DNA of 64,000 nucleotides from an uncultured Kordia sp. (GCF_947496985.1 NZ_CANMEZ010000007.1:186001-250000); one strand, 5' to 3'. Numbered from the stretch's first letter, positions 17,527-27,173 are shown. A program made the numbers and translations. The notes: generated by a model not told the origin, from the sequence alone.

Positions 17527-19095
17527 ATGAAAAAATTTCTATTACTAATTCTTCTAGCGACTGTTAGTACTATATATTCACAAAATATAACATCAGATCT
17601 GTCTTTCGGGAATGATGGATATACAGCTTTTACGATTCAAGCTGTAAATGATTTAACAGACACTGTTCTTTTACCAAATGGCGAATTTATCACAGGTTAT
17701 GTGAGCGTTACTTCTGTTGGCTGGGATTTGAGTTTAAAAAAAATTAACCCTAACGGATCTATTGACGACTCCTTTAGCGGACGTATTAGCAGAAATGGTT
17801 CTATAGAGTTTAAAAAATTAGTCTATCATAATGATAAGCTATTTTTTGTTGGATCATATTCAACTTATCCTTACAACAATCGTAATTTAATGATCGTAAG
17901 GTTTAATTTAGATGGAGATATTGACACAACTTTCGGAACAAATGGACAAACGCTTTTTTCTTACGGTTCTGGACACGACGATGCTTTAGATTTTGTAATT
18001 GACGGTGCTGGAAATAGCTACATTTACGCAAAACATAGCTCTGATCATTATTTAGCAAAGTTAGATGCTAACGGTATCGTTGATAGTAATTTTGGTACCG
18101 GAGGAGCAGTTTATTTACATAGTTACAATATTTATGATTCTAGCACCACTAAAATTCTCAATAAACTATTCCTTCAGAATGATGGGAAATTCATACTTGC
18201 CGGAGCAAAAAAGAATATATCAACGGGATTGAAGGAATCTTATTTAGTACGAAAGTTACAAGATGGCTCAGATGATCTTAGTTTTGGAAATAATGGAGAA
18301 TTAATTATACCTAATACAACATATACCACTATTAAGGATTTAAAATTTGAATATGACAACAACTCAATTCTTATTTTACATCAATATGATAATTCTAATC
18401 AGACCAGGGATAGAGTTTTTCTATCAAAAATACAAATCTCAAATGGCGCCTTGAATTCTGCATTTGCAAATAATGGCATTACTTCACAATATAGTTTTTC
18501 TAACGCTCCAAACCTTAATCTTCAACATGTTACTTTGCTTTCTGATTCAAAAATATTAGTTGTAGGAAGCGTGAGTAATTTTTGGGTTAATCCGAGTATT
18601 AATACTCAACTATTTGTTATGAGATTCAATTCAGATGGTAGTGTAGATTATTCATCTTCAAGTAATGGCTATCATATTTTTGATACAACTCCTCCAGACT
18701 CTTCAATGAGAGCCGATAATGTTAACAGGTTATTTGATTTAAATAATGGTTCTTTCATAATAGCATATTCTGGATATAGTGCTACACATGGCGCTCATTC
18801 TTATTTAGCTAAATTTAATGGTGCTACGCTATTAGGATTAAATGATTTAAATAACGAATTCTCGACATTAACAATTTCTCCGAATCCCTCCAAAGATTAC
18901 GTAACTGTAAAACACTCTCAACATACTTTCACTAACTTCAATTATGAGATTGTTGATTTGGTTGGTAGAATTACACAAAAAGGAACTTCAAAATTCAATG
19001 AAAAAATAAATATTGACAACTTACCGAGTGGTACTTACATTTTTCATTTACAATCTGAATTAGGCGAACAATCTTCCAAAATAATCATAGAATAA
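17527..19095 (+). CDS. T9SS-secreted delta-60 repeat protein
   Basis: A 522-aa secreted protein with signal peptide MKKFLLLILLATVSTIYSQ. It has repeated units of the delta-60/beta-propeller type: DLSFGNDGYTAF, IDTTFGTNGQTLF, VDSNFGTGGAVYL and DLSFGNNGELII, each followed by a VxxDGKFILAG-like strand. The last 80 residues are a T9SS type A sorting domain (LTISPNPSKDYVTV ... NLPSGTYIFHLQSE ... SSKIIIE), so export to the cell surface by the type IX system is likely. Ligand unknown. It is separate from hemE and probably has its own promoter. Confidence 0.85.
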   Translation: MKKFLLLILLATVSTIYSQNITSDLSFGNDGYTAFTIQAVNDLTDTVLLPNGEFITGYVSVTSVGWDLSLKKINPNGSIDDSFSGRISRNGSIEFKKLVYHNDKLFFVGSYSTYPYNNRNLMIVRFNLDGDIDTTFGTNGQTLFSYGSGHDDALDFVIDGAGNSYIYAKHSSDHYLAKLDANGIVDSNFGTGGAVYLHSYNIYDSSTTKILNKLFLQNDGKFILAGAKKNISTGLKESYLVRKLQDGSDDLSFGNNGELIIPNTTYTTIKDLKFEYDNNSILILHQYDNSNQTRDRVFLSKIQISNGALNSAFANNGITSQYSFSNAPNLNLQHVTLLSDSKILVVGSVSNFWVNPSINTQLFVMRFNSDGSVDYSSSSNGYHIFDTTPPDSSMRADNVNRLFDLNNGSFIIAYSGYSATHGAHSYLAKFNGATLLGLNDLNNEFSTLTISPNPSKDYVTVKHSQHTFTNFNYEIVDLVGRITQKGTSKFNEKINIDNLPSGTYIFHLQSELGEQSSKIIIE

Positions 19096-19148
19096 GTTCT
19101 ATTGACTTATATTTTGAATATAAAGTAAAAGTTTTATATTAGAGCAGT

Positions 19149-19167
19149 TGCTGAACTTGACTCAGCA
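19149..19167. repeat. Short hairpin element
   Basis: TGCTGA (19149-19154) pairs with TCAGCA (19162-19167) around the 7-nt loop ACTTGAC. Similar hairpins recur between genes in many flavobacteria as I recall them, but no second copy was found here. It may be a processing or termination remnant. Confidence 0.25.
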
Positions 19168-19215
19168 CATCATATAGAGTTCCAATTATTGCTTCTATCC
19201 TAAAGCGTTTGCATC

Positions 19216-19746
19216 ATGAATATCAATGCCCAATTTATTATATCGCTTCTTGAACAAAAAGACACCAAACCACTTTTTGAATTGGTTCAAGCAAATGCAA
19301 AACGATTGCATCAATATTTTCCTATTACAGCCAAAGAAAACTGTTCATTAGTTGCTACTGAAGAATATATCAACAGAAAAATACGAGAAGTCGCTGTAAA
19401 AGAAAATTATACCTTCAAAATAGTAAACACAGCCACACAACTTCCAATTGGCTTGCTCATCATTAAAAAACTTAATTGGAGCACTAAAGAATGTGAACTT
19501 GCTTATTTTATAGACGAAAATCACGAAGGAAAAGGAATTACTTCAGCAGGAATTTCACAACTACTCTCCTATTGCAAAAAAGAATTACAACTTCAGAAAG
19601 CCATTCTGAGAATTGGAGAAGATAACCCTGGAAGTTTACGTATTGCAGAAAAATATAACTTTACACTAACCAAACGCATTAAAGATGGACATGAAGATTT
19701 TCATGGAAATATTATGGATGTTTTACACTTTGAATGTAACTTATAA
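19216..19746 (+). CDS. GNAT family N-acetyltransferase (RimJ/RimL type)
   Basis: A 176-aa cytoplasmic enzyme expected to move an acetyl group from acetyl-CoA to an amine or protein N-terminus. ELAYFIDENHEGKGITSAG contains the acetyl-CoA pyrophosphate loop (the family's Q/RxxGxG/A), followed by KAILRIGEDNPGSLRIAEKYNFT, the usual NxxSxxxAEKxGF motif. The layout is close to ribosomal-protein acetyltransferases, but the substrate cannot be fixed. It is followed within 24 nt by the unknown gene at 19770, so they are probably co-transcribed. Confidence 0.85.
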   Translation: MNINAQFIISLLEQKDTKPLFELVQANAKRLHQYFPITAKENCSLVATEEYINRKIREVAVKENYTFKIVNTATQLPIGLLIIKKLNWSTKECELAYFIDENHEGKGITSAGISQLLSYCKKELQLQKAILRIGEDNPGSLRIAEKYNFTLTKRIKDGHEDFHGNIMDVLHFECNL

Positions 19747-19769
19747 GGTGAAACTCATACGTATAGTTT

Positions 19770-20588
19770 ATGCAAATTGATTTTATAGGAAACACACAAT
19801 TTAATAAAAAAACGATCAATTATTTATCCGTTTTAAAACCTGCTGCAACTGCAATTTTACTAGCGCCTACAAAAACTGAACTCAAAGATGTTATTCGGTA
19901 TACTTTGCTCGATTTAACACTACAAAAAGTATTATTTCTTGAACAAAAATTCATAAAATACAATCCAAATGATGCCTATGCACGAGAAGTTATTATTGTA
20001 GAAACTAGTAAAAACTTTACTAATTATTACAGTAGTGAGTATGAAAAATGTTTCCTCTCTATCATAAACGAAGAAAACTACTTTCGTCTTTATTTATACC
20101 TACGAAAAATTTATTACGATGCTCCACTTGATTCTGTAATGAAACGCGCAATCATTAAAGAAAGTAATATTGAAAATTTATTTTTAGACAATATTTTTCT
20201 AAGAACATTCAATACATTTAGACTAAATGCAAATGGTAAAAAAGTTCGTAATGAACTAAAGCAATATATAGCAACAATTGATAAAAATATAGCAACAATA
20301 ATTCAAGAATCACCCGAACAAGCCTTACAACTGCTATCATTTTTAAAAGGAAATGTCTTCTTATTAAAAAACCTAACAAACGAATTATTGGAACAAATTA
20401 ACTTGTTAATAAAAGAACGTACAAAAAATGCTTATTTTGAAATGTTTGATATATTTCACTTTTCGGAAATATTCTTTACACCTATTTCTGAAGAAATTAC
20501 AGAATTATTAAATACTATTGAAAAGCAATACAATGCACCTAAAACAAGTAGTGAAACTAATGAAGACACAATAGATTATTTCTTTTAA
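19770..20588 (+). CDS. Conserved-looking hypothetical protein, Leu/Ile/Tyr-rich
   Basis: A 272-aa protein without signal peptide or membrane segments, starting MQIDFIGNTQFNKKT. It appears largely helical, with many Leu/Ile/Tyr residues and an acidic C-terminus (SSETNEDTIDYFF). No catalytic motif was recognised. It lies between the GNAT gene and the EI24 membrane protein with 20-24 nt spacings, so it is likely part of that operon. Function unknown. Confidence 0.6.
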   Translation: MQIDFIGNTQFNKKTINYLSVLKPAATAILLAPTKTELKDVIRYTLLDLTLQKVLFLEQKFIKYNPNDAYAREVIIVETSKNFTNYYSSEYEKCFLSIINEENYFRLYLYLRKIYYDAPLDSVMKRAIIKESNIENLFLDNIFLRTFNTFRLNANGKKVRNELKQYIATIDKNIATIIQESPEQALQLLSFLKGNVFLLKNLTNELLEQINLLIKERTKNAYFEMFDIFHFSEIFFTPISEEITELLNTIEKQYNAPKTSSETNEDTIDYFF

Positions 20589-20607
20589 TAATTATAAATT
20601 TACAAAG

Positions 20608-21375
20608 ATGACACAAAACATATTTAACGGAATTCAAGCTTACTTTTCAGCATTTACTACGCTGAATAAGCTTAATTTGTGGCGTTACTTTGCCATTCCA
20701 ATCGGAATTAGCTTTCTATTAGGAATCTTTATCCTTTTTACAGCATACGGACTTTCAGACAATTTAGGAAGTTACATTGCGAGTACTTGGGGATTTAATT
20801 GGGGAAAAGAAACCGTAACAAGTATCAGTTACTTTATTGGCGGATTGGTTGTATTAGCATTCGGAATTGTGATTTTCAAACATGTATTAATGGCAGTTGT
20901 AGCGCCATTCATGAGCCCGATTTCTGAAAAAATAGAGCTTCATTTTATAGGAAACGTATCTAAAAAAGGAACAGGAATTAAAGCACAAACCTCAGCATTA
21001 GCAAGAGGAATTAGAATCAATCTTCGCAATTTAATTTTAGAGATACTCTTCATTATTCCGTTCTTTATCTTTAGTTTCATTCCACTCATTGGTTTCATAT
21101 TCGTATTCTTTATTTTCATAGTACAATCGTATTATGCAGGTTTTGGCAATATGGATTACACCTTAGAACGTTATTTTTCCTATGGTGAAAGTGTTTATTT
21201 TGTTAAAACTCACAAAGGAATTGCCATTGGAAATGGAATTGTTTTTATGCTAATTTTATTAATTCCCGTTATCGGAATTTTAATTGTATTACCTTTATCT
21301 GTAGTAGCTTCTACCACGGAAACACTCAAAGCACTACATCCTGAAAAGTTTGCTAAAAATCAATTATCACTATAA
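20608..21375 (+). CDS. EI24 domain-containing membrane protein (CysZ-like)
   Basis: A 255-aa inner-membrane protein with the EI24/CysZ layout: IFNGIQAYFSAFTTLNKLNLWRYF, a first long helix at about 22-45, then HVLMAVVAPFMSPISEKIE, followed by a second pair of helices (about 143-180) and a last pair (about 205-235). CysZ imports sulfate in proteobacteria; the flavobacterial group is not characterised. It sits with genes of unknown role just before hemF, an arrangement that suggests a housekeeping operon. Confidence 0.8.
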   Translation: MTQNIFNGIQAYFSAFTTLNKLNLWRYFAIPIGISFLLGIFILFTAYGLSDNLGSYIASTWGFNWGKETVTSISYFIGGLVVLAFGIVIFKHVLMAVVAPFMSPISEKIELHFIGNVSKKGTGIKAQTSALARGIRINLRNLILEILFIIPFFIFSFIPLIGFIFVFFIFIVQSYYAGFGNMDYTLERYFSYGESVYFVKTHKGIAIGNGIVFMLILLIPVIGILIVLPLSVVASTTETLKALHPEKFAKNQLSL

Positions 21376-21407
21376 ATTTTAAACACCTTTTTAAGCATAC
21401 ACAAACT

Positions 21408-22103
21408 ATGTATAGAATTCAAGACTTCGATGTAAAATCTGAATTACTTCAAAAACATTGGGAATTAATTAATGTAGCATACGGCTCATTAGTTAAAAAA
21501 TTAAAGGAAAACGAAAACGATACAGAAGATGAGTTTGGTTTTGGCATAACTTTGTTTGATCAATGCTACGATATCATTTTTAGTCAATGGAGAGAAATTT
21601 ATCCAAAATTTGTGCTTCATCCAATAAGAGACGAAGTACTAGCTTTATTTTTGGAAGCACAAACGACTGATTTAAAGCTAAAAAAACCTTCAAAAAACAC
21701 AACGAAGGTATATTCAGTATATTACTATGTATTGCAATACTTTGCTATTGGAATTCAACCGTATCATGACTATGATGAATTTCCTGATTTAAGTTTAGAT
21801 AGATCGGACAAATCTGATGATTTAAACTTACTTCTCTACAATATATTTGAAACCATATGGTATGAACTAAAACTAGATGATAAAACCGAAGAAGACATCT
21901 TTGATGACAAATCTGAATTTTATGATTTAGAAGTTGATTTTTTGAGCGATTTTCTATCTAAATGCTGGAATGAAACAAAAGCTAAGACCAATACAAACGT
22001 TATAGGGATTCTTGATGAAGCTACTGCATGTGGCATTACATATAGTTTAGATGAAAACAAACCGCTGAAAGATTCTGATGAGATTCTTAAAAACCTAATA
22101 TAA
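21408..22103 (+). CDS. Hypothetical acidic protein upstream of hemF
   Basis: A 231-aa soluble, strongly acidic protein (runs such as ENENDTEDEF and DRSDKSDD) with many aromatic residues. No signal peptide, membrane segment or known motif is visible. It lies 32 nt after the EI24 gene and 101 nt before hemF. It is probably a real gene, because its frame is long, clean and co-directional, but I cannot name a family. Confidence 0.55.
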   Translation: MYRIQDFDVKSELLQKHWELINVAYGSLVKKLKENENDTEDEFGFGITLFDQCYDIIFSQWREIYPKFVLHPIRDEVLALFLEAQTTDLKLKKPSKNTTKVYSVYYYVLQYFAIGIQPYHDYDEFPDLSLDRSDKSDDLNLLLYNIFETIWYELKLDDKTEEDIFDDKSEFYDLEVDFLSDFLSKCWNETKAKTNTNVIGILDEATACGITYSLDENKPLKDSDEILKNLI

Positions 22104-22204
22104 CAATCACTGTTTGAAGACAATTTGTGATGCAAATTAGTATCAAGAACTATTCTAATTGCCAAAAAATCATTGCTATCTTTGTACACAGTAAATAAAA
22201 ATTC

Positions 22205-23110
22205 ATGAAAGACCTTTTTCTCAACTATATTCATCAATTACAAGACACAATAACATCAACTTTAGAACAACTTGATGGAAAAGCCAAGTTTCAAGAAGAT
22301 CTCTGGGAACGTCCAGAAGGCGGTGGCGGACGAACACGCGTTATTGAAAATGGAAACCTATTTGAAAAAGGTGGTGTAAACATTTCGGCAGTTCATGGTG
22401 AATTACCCGAAGCATTACGTAAAAACTTCAAAGTAGAAGAAGGCGATTTTTTTGCCTGCGGATTGAGTTTAGTATTACATCCAAAAAACCCTTTTATTCC
22501 TACGGTTCACGCAAATTGGCGCTACTTTGAAATGTATGATGCAGCAGGAAATATAGTAACACAATGGTTTGGTGGTGGACAAGATTTAACACCATATTAT
22601 CTATTTGAAGAAGATGCCAAACACTTTCATTCAGTATGTAAAACTGCTTGTGACAAACATCATCCTGAATTCTACCCAAAACACAAGGAAACTTGCGACA
22701 ATTACTTCTGGAATGCCCATAGAAACGAAGCACGTGGCGTTGGCGGATTATTCTTTGATTACCTAAAAAAGACAGACGAATTCACAATGCAAGATCGCTA
22801 TAACTTTGTCACCGAAATTGGAAATAGTTTCTTAGAAAGTTACGTACCAATTGTAGAACGTCGTAAAAATATGGAATACACACAAGAACATAAAGATTGG
22901 CAAGAAATACGTCGTGGTCGGTATGTAGAATTCAATTTGGTTCATGATAGAGGAACACTGTTCGGACTCAAAACCAATGGGCGCATAGAAAGTATTTTAA
23001 TGAGTTTACCACCAACAGTTCAATGGAAATACAATCACCACCCGGAAAAAGGTAGCGAAGAAGCAAAGTTGGTTACAATACTAAAACATCCGAAAGAATG
23101 GATTTCATAA
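22205..23110 (+). CDS. hemF: Oxygen-dependent coproporphyrinogen-III oxidase
   Basis: Oxidatively decarboxylates two propionates of coproporphyrinogen III to vinyl groups using O2. The 301-aa length is normal. Signature stretches are WERPEGGGGRTRVIENG, GVNISAVHGELP, NPFIPTVHANWRYFEM, WFGGGQDLTPYYL, ARGVGGLFFDYL and RRGRYVEFNLVHDRGT. Use of the aerobic enzyme fits an oxygen-respiring marine bacterium. The final 13 nt overlap the start of the next gene, a degenerate site-2-protease homologue, implying coupled expression. Confidence 0.97.
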   Translation: MKDLFLNYIHQLQDTITSTLEQLDGKAKFQEDLWERPEGGGGRTRVIENGNLFEKGGVNISAVHGELPEALRKNFKVEEGDFFACGLSLVLHPKNPFIPTVHANWRYFEMYDAAGNIVTQWFGGGQDLTPYYLFEEDAKHFHSVCKTACDKHHPEFYPKHKETCDNYFWNAHRNEARGVGGLFFDYLKKTDEFTMQDRYNFVTEIGNSFLESYVPIVERRKNMEYTQEHKDWQEIRRGRYVEFNLVHDRGTLFGLKTNGRIESILMSLPPTVQWKYNHHPEKGSEEAKLVTILKHPKEWIS

Positions 23111-23892
23111 CAACGGCTATATATTTTGGAATTGCCGCAACAACTGTCATGTTTTTATTCAACATATTTCATTGTGTATTCGCAAGTATTTTTGAGGTAC
23201 GCATAGAAAAGTTTGGAATGTTATTAACAATTGGAAGTAAGTATTTTCTAAAATTTAAACGCAATCACACGGAATACAGCTTAGGTTGGATTCCAACAGG
23301 AAGTTATGTCAAAATAGCCGGAATGTTTAATGAAGGTCTAGACATTGAGCCTACTAAGATTGAAGAATATATGCTGCTCTCCAAATCGCCAATTGTTCGT
23401 TTCATCTGTTCAGCAGGTGCACCATTACTCCTACTCATTCCATTTATACTAAGCGCAAGTTTTATTGACTCAAATGGCTCTTTAAATGATGGTTTTCAAG
23501 TATTGAACAATGTTTTATACAACATATATCAATACTTAATCGGCGCGATTGATGTTACACAAACTGAAACAAATTGGACAGCAATTGCAAATAAATACAA
23601 TGAATTTCCAATCATTTTATGTTTAATGACACTTTTTACAGCGTTTACAAATATTACAACACTACTAACGATAGCTATTTCGGAAAAAATTAAAGGTTTC
23701 TACAACATTTCTAGCATAGCATTAATTATTTTTTACCTATTCATTTGTTACAAGATAATTGTTTTATATTTCACACTGTATGGCTTTATAGGTGGTTTAA
23801 CAAGCTTTCTTAAATTTTCGGTTACCATCTATAGCATCTCTTTTATACTAATGTTACTGATCAAAATTTCACCAAAGAATAAGTATATTTAA
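23098..23892 (+). CDS. Site-2 protease (M50) homologue lacking the HExxH motif
   Basis: A 264-aa protein with about six membrane segments. FASIFEVRIEKFGM followed by TEYSLGWIPTGSYVKIAGM matches the core of RseP-like M50 proteases, which normally read HELGHFxxAxxxGVRVEKF. Here the zinc motif is FNIFH (21-25): the first His and the catalytic Glu are gone, so it should be proteolytically inactive. The second conserved region is also altered (SAGAPLLLLIPF). It overlaps the hemF 3' end. A chaperone or anti-proteolytic role is conceivable but unproven. Confidence 0.72.
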   Translation: MDFITTAIYFGIAATTVMFLFNIFHCVFASIFEVRIEKFGMLLTIGSKYFLKFKRNHTEYSLGWIPTGSYVKIAGMFNEGLDIEPTKIEEYMLLSKSPIVRFICSAGAPLLLLIPFILSASFIDSNGSLNDGFQVLNNVLYNIYQYLIGAIDVTQTETNWTAIANKYNEFPIILCLMTLFTAFTNITTLLTIAISEKIKGFYNISSIALIIFYLFICYKIIVLYFTLYGFIGGLTSFLKFSVTIYSISFILMLLIKISPKNKYI

Positions 23893-23917
23893 AGAGTCAT
23901 GAGATCATTTTTTCAAT

Positions 23918-24176
23918 ATGTATCTATTTAATTATGTTATTCAATTTGAAGATGCAATCTTTAGTGGTGATGTAAAATCTATCCAATTTTGATAAATCAG
24001 AAGAAAACCTTTTACAAACAGACAACTTCTTTGAATTCTTTATTGAGCATCGTTTTGATGCACCAAAATTTATAAAAAATCATTCGATTGGGTTGAATAA
24101 AAAACTGGATTGTAATTATAACAACTGCTTCAAAAAAATCACTAATTTTATGTCATGGAACACTTCCGAAAATTAG
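23918..24176 (+). pseudogene. Possible decayed coding remnant in two frames
   Basis: A 24-codon frame from the ATG at 23918 ends at a TGA (23990). A +1 shift just before it opens a further 64 codons (about 23982-24176) that read NFDKSEENLLQTDNFFEFF and end inside the thioesterase gene. Protein-like composition on both sides of one shift suggests an eroded gene, but no family was recognised, and chance open frames in AT-rich DNA remain possible. Confidence 0.3.
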
Positions 24177-24586
24177 AGCGTATGTATTTGGATTCAAATA
24201 TGAATACGCAACTCTATGAAACTACAGAAATCAAGATTGATGATGAAGTTGCCGAAATTAAATTAACGATTGACTCCAAGTATTTTCATGCGCTTGGCGC
24301 GATTCACGGTTCGGTATATTTCAAACTATTAGATGATGCTGCTTTTTTTGCGGTAAATTCTATTGTAAAAGATGTGTTTGTTTTGACCACTTCTTTCAAC
24401 ATTAACATTACACGACCTGTAAATAGTGGAACTATTACCGCAACAGGAAAGCTAAAATTCAAATCGCGTAATTTATTCGTTGCCGAAAGTAGCTTGGTAG
24501 ATGAAAAAGGCAGAGAAATTGCCTTTGGAACAGGAAATTTTGCCAAAAGTAGAATTCCTTTGACAGAAGATATTGGATATAAATAA
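24155..24586 (+). CDS. PaaI family hotdog thioesterase
   Basis: A 143-aa hotdog protein. FHALGAIHGSVYFKLLDDAAFFAVNSI is the PaaI/YbgC-like motif (normally N/HxxGxxHGGxxxxLxDxA), with the catalytic acid expected at the LLDD pair, followed by strands TTSFNINITRPVNSG and GREIAFGTGNF. It probably hydrolyses an acyl-CoA. It lies 31 nt before the TPR-AAA gene and may be co-transcribed with it. Confidence 0.85.
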   Translation: MEHFRKLERMYLDSNMNTQLYETTEIKIDDEVAEIKLTIDSKYFHALGAIHGSVYFKLLDDAAFFAVNSIVKDVFVLTTSFNINITRPVNSGTITATGKLKFKSRNLFVAESSLVDEKGREIAFGTGNFAKSRIPLTEDIGYK

Positions 24587-24617
24587 AAGTACTTATCTTG
24601 ATTAAAAAACAAACCGA

Positions 24618-25910
24618 ATGTTAGAAAGTTTATTAGAAGCATTACAGTTTTCTCCAAATAATATTCCGCTCAAACTTCAAATTGCAAAACTATACACGCA
24701 ACAAGGAAGCTTTACCGAAGCGGAACAACAATTGATTGAAATTATTGATTTAGATAACAATCATGTAGAAGCAAAGTATGAATTGGCAAATTGTTTTTAC
24801 AAACAGCAAAAGATTACCGCTGCCGAAGTGTTGCTGGAAGAAATTATCAAAGTAGACGCCAATCTAAAATATTTAGAATTGCTATGCTATTGTCAAATCA
24901 ATCAAGAAAATTATAGCGATGCACAAGAAACATATAAAGAAATTCTGAGCATAAACGCTTCCTATGAAAATGAAGATTTTGACAATGTATTAAAAGTCAA
25001 TACCACACGCGAACCTGAATTTGTAGATGAAGATGGTTTGTCATTCCTTAAAAAACCAAATACAAATTTTGCCAGTATTGGCGGTATGGATGACATCAAA
25101 AAAGAAATTGATCTTAAAATCATAAAACCACTTGCCCATCAAGATCTATACAAAGCGTATGGTAAAAAAATTGGTGGTGGAATTTTATTATACGGTCCGC
25201 CAGGATGTGGAAAAACACATATTGCACGTGCAACTGCAGGAGAAATCAATGCAAACTTTATAAGCGTTGGTATCAATGATATTTTAGATATGTGGATTGG
25301 TAATTCTGAGAAAAACTTACATGAAATCTTTGAAGTTGCCAGAGCCAACAAGCCTTGTGTGGTTTTTATTGATGAAATTGATGCGCTTGGCGCGAATAGA
25401 AACGACGTAAACAAAACCTCAGGAAGGTCAGTTATCAATCAGTTTTTAGCCGAATTGGACGGAATTGACGCAGACAACGATGGAATTTTAGTCCTTGGAG
25501 CTACTAACGCTCCTTGGCATTTAGACCCTGCATTTCGTCGTCCAGGACGTTTTGATCGGATCATATTTGTATCGCCACCAGATGTAGAAGCTAAAGCGTC
25601 TATTTTTAATATTCACCTTAAAGAAAAACCAACAGAAACCATTGATTATATGGCGTTAGCAAAAGCTGCTAAGGAGTTTTCTGGAGCAGATATTCAAGCA
25701 GCAATTGATGTCGCTATTGAACGAAAGTTAGAAGCTTCTTTTAAAGATGGTATTCCAAAACCACTCACAACAAAAGATATTTTAAAAGCGATCAAAAAAG
25801 TAAAACCAAGTACCAAAGAATGGTTTGTATCTTCTAAAAACTACGCCTTGTATGCAAATGATAGCGGATTGTACGATGATATTTTAGCCTATTTAAAAAT
25901 TAAGAAATGA
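24618..25910 (+). CDS. TPR-AAA+ ATPase fusion
   Basis: A 430-aa cytoplasmic protein. About residues 1-115 form three tetratricopeptide repeats. Residues 150-390 are a classic type AAA module: IGGMDDIKKEI, Walker A GPPGCGKT (193-200), Walker B VVFIDEID (248-255), sensor region LVLGATNAPWHLDPAFRRPGRFDR with its arginine finger pair, and FSGADIQAAI as the sensor-2/lid region. Related modules (VCP/FtsH-type) unfold proteins or remodel complexes. No protease domain is present. The stop overlaps the start of the TPR-membrane gene by 4 nt, so the two products probably work together. Confidence 0.88.
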   Translation: MLESLLEALQFSPNNIPLKLQIAKLYTQQGSFTEAEQQLIEIIDLDNNHVEAKYELANCFYKQQKITAAEVLLEEIIKVDANLKYLELLCYCQINQENYSDAQETYKEILSINASYENEDFDNVLKVNTTREPEFVDEDGLSFLKKPNTNFASIGGMDDIKKEIDLKIIKPLAHQDLYKAYGKKIGGGILLYGPPGCGKTHIARATAGEINANFISVGINDILDMWIGNSEKNLHEIFEVARANKPCVVFIDEIDALGANRNDVNKTSGRSVINQFLAELDGIDADNDGILVLGATNAPWHLDPAFRRPGRFDRIIFVSPPDVEAKASIFNIHLKEKPTETIDYMALAKAAKEFSGADIQAAIDVAIERKLEASFKDGIPKPLTTKDILKAIKKVKPSTKEWFVSSKNYALYANDSGLYDDILAYLKIKK

Positions 25911-27136
25911 TTGAGTCAAAAAATCATCAACGCGGTGTTCAATTGTTTGAGCTAGGACGCTTCAACGACGCCATTCCATACTTGCAACAAGCGATTACAG
26001 AAAGTGTGTTCAATTACGCAAGTAAATACTACTTAGCTTTGTGTTTTTTCAATATTGAAGCCTATAACAAAGCTTCAACTATCATTGATGAATTGGTAAG
26101 CGAAACACCCAACGAAGGCAATTTATTTTTCTTAAAAGGACAAATTGCATCACGCTTAGACAAATCTGCGGAAGCATTAACCTTAGTTAATCAAAGTATA
26201 GAACTCAATCCGTACCAAGCAGATTATTTTGGTTTTAAAGGCGCTTTGTTAATGGAAAACAAAAAGTTTGAAGAAGCATTACATTTTGTAAATGAAGGGC
26301 TGGCACTTGATCCTAAAAATACACCTTGTCTTAATTTACGTGCACGCTTACTCACCAAACTCAATAGAAAAGAAGAAGCTGAACAAACGGTTGAAAACAT
26401 ATTATTTGACAATGCAGAAAACGATTATGCACATGCAAATGTCGGTTGGGTTGCCTTGGAAAATGGCGATACTGAAAAAGCATTGCATCATTTTAAACAA
26501 GCGTTGCAATTGAATCCCAATATGCAATACGCAAGAGAAGGAATGTCTACAGCGTTAAAAACGAAGAATTTCTTTTACAAATGGTATTTAAAATATGCCT
26601 TTTGGATGAGTAATCAATCCTCTAAAAATCAATGGATTTTCATTATTGGACTTTACATTGCCTATCGATTAGGAATTCGGTTATTGGAAGCCTCTGATTT
26701 AACATTTTTAATCATTCCGTTGGTTGTATTGTACTTAGTTTTTGTACTTGGTGGCTGGATTATGGAATCGTTATCAAACACCATTTTACTGCTCGATTCG
26801 TATGGAAAGTACTTATTAACAGACAATGAAAAATATAGTGGCTATGCTTTTGGTAGTTTAACTTTCGCTGGAATTGCCTCAGTGATAGTTTATTTTATAA
26901 TTGGGAATCCATTATTCATGCTATGGGGTTTTACATTCCTTTGTGCTTTATTACCCTTACCTGGATCATTTTTAAGAGCCAAAAAGCGTACTCGAATGTT
27001 TGGGCTTTTCTATGGAGTTGCAATGATTTCCGTTGGACTTTTAGGAATCTTTTTTACCGCAGATGTAATGTTGCTTGGCGGAATTGTTTTAGGAATGATG
27101 GTTGTATATACGTGGTTATTTAATTTTCTTTCGTAA
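25907..27136 (+). CDS. TPR protein with C-terminal membrane domain
   Basis: A 409-aa protein. Residues 1-215 form about five to six TPR units (for example AIPYLQQAIT and ALHHFKQALQLNPNMQYA). Residues about 240-409 hold around six membrane helices, including WIFIIGLYIAYRLGIRLL and FLIIPLVVLYLVFVLGGW. The TPR part would face the cytoplasm, where the overlapping TPR-AAA gene product could dock. No enzymatic motif is visible. It seems to form a two-gene membrane-tethered ATPase unit. Confidence 0.8.
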   Translation: MIESKNHQRGVQLFELGRFNDAIPYLQQAITESVFNYASKYYLALCFFNIEAYNKASTIIDELVSETPNEGNLFFLKGQIASRLDKSAEALTLVNQSIELNPYQADYFGFKGALLMENKKFEEALHFVNEGLALDPKNTPCLNLRARLLTKLNRKEEAEQTVENILFDNAENDYAHANVGWVALENGDTEKALHHFKQALQLNPNMQYAREGMSTALKTKNFFYKWYLKYAFWMSNQSSKNQWIFIIGLYIAYRLGIRLLEASDLTFLIIPLVVLYLVFVLGGWIMESLSNTILLLDSYGKYLLTDNEKYSGYAFGSLTFAGIASVIVYFIIGNPLFMLWGFTFLCALLPLPGSFLRAKKRTRMFGLFYGVAMISVGLLGIFFTADVMLLGGIVLGMMVVYTWLFNFLS

Positions 27137-27173
27137 GAAACATAACTAACATAAAAATCATTAAAACAGTTTT

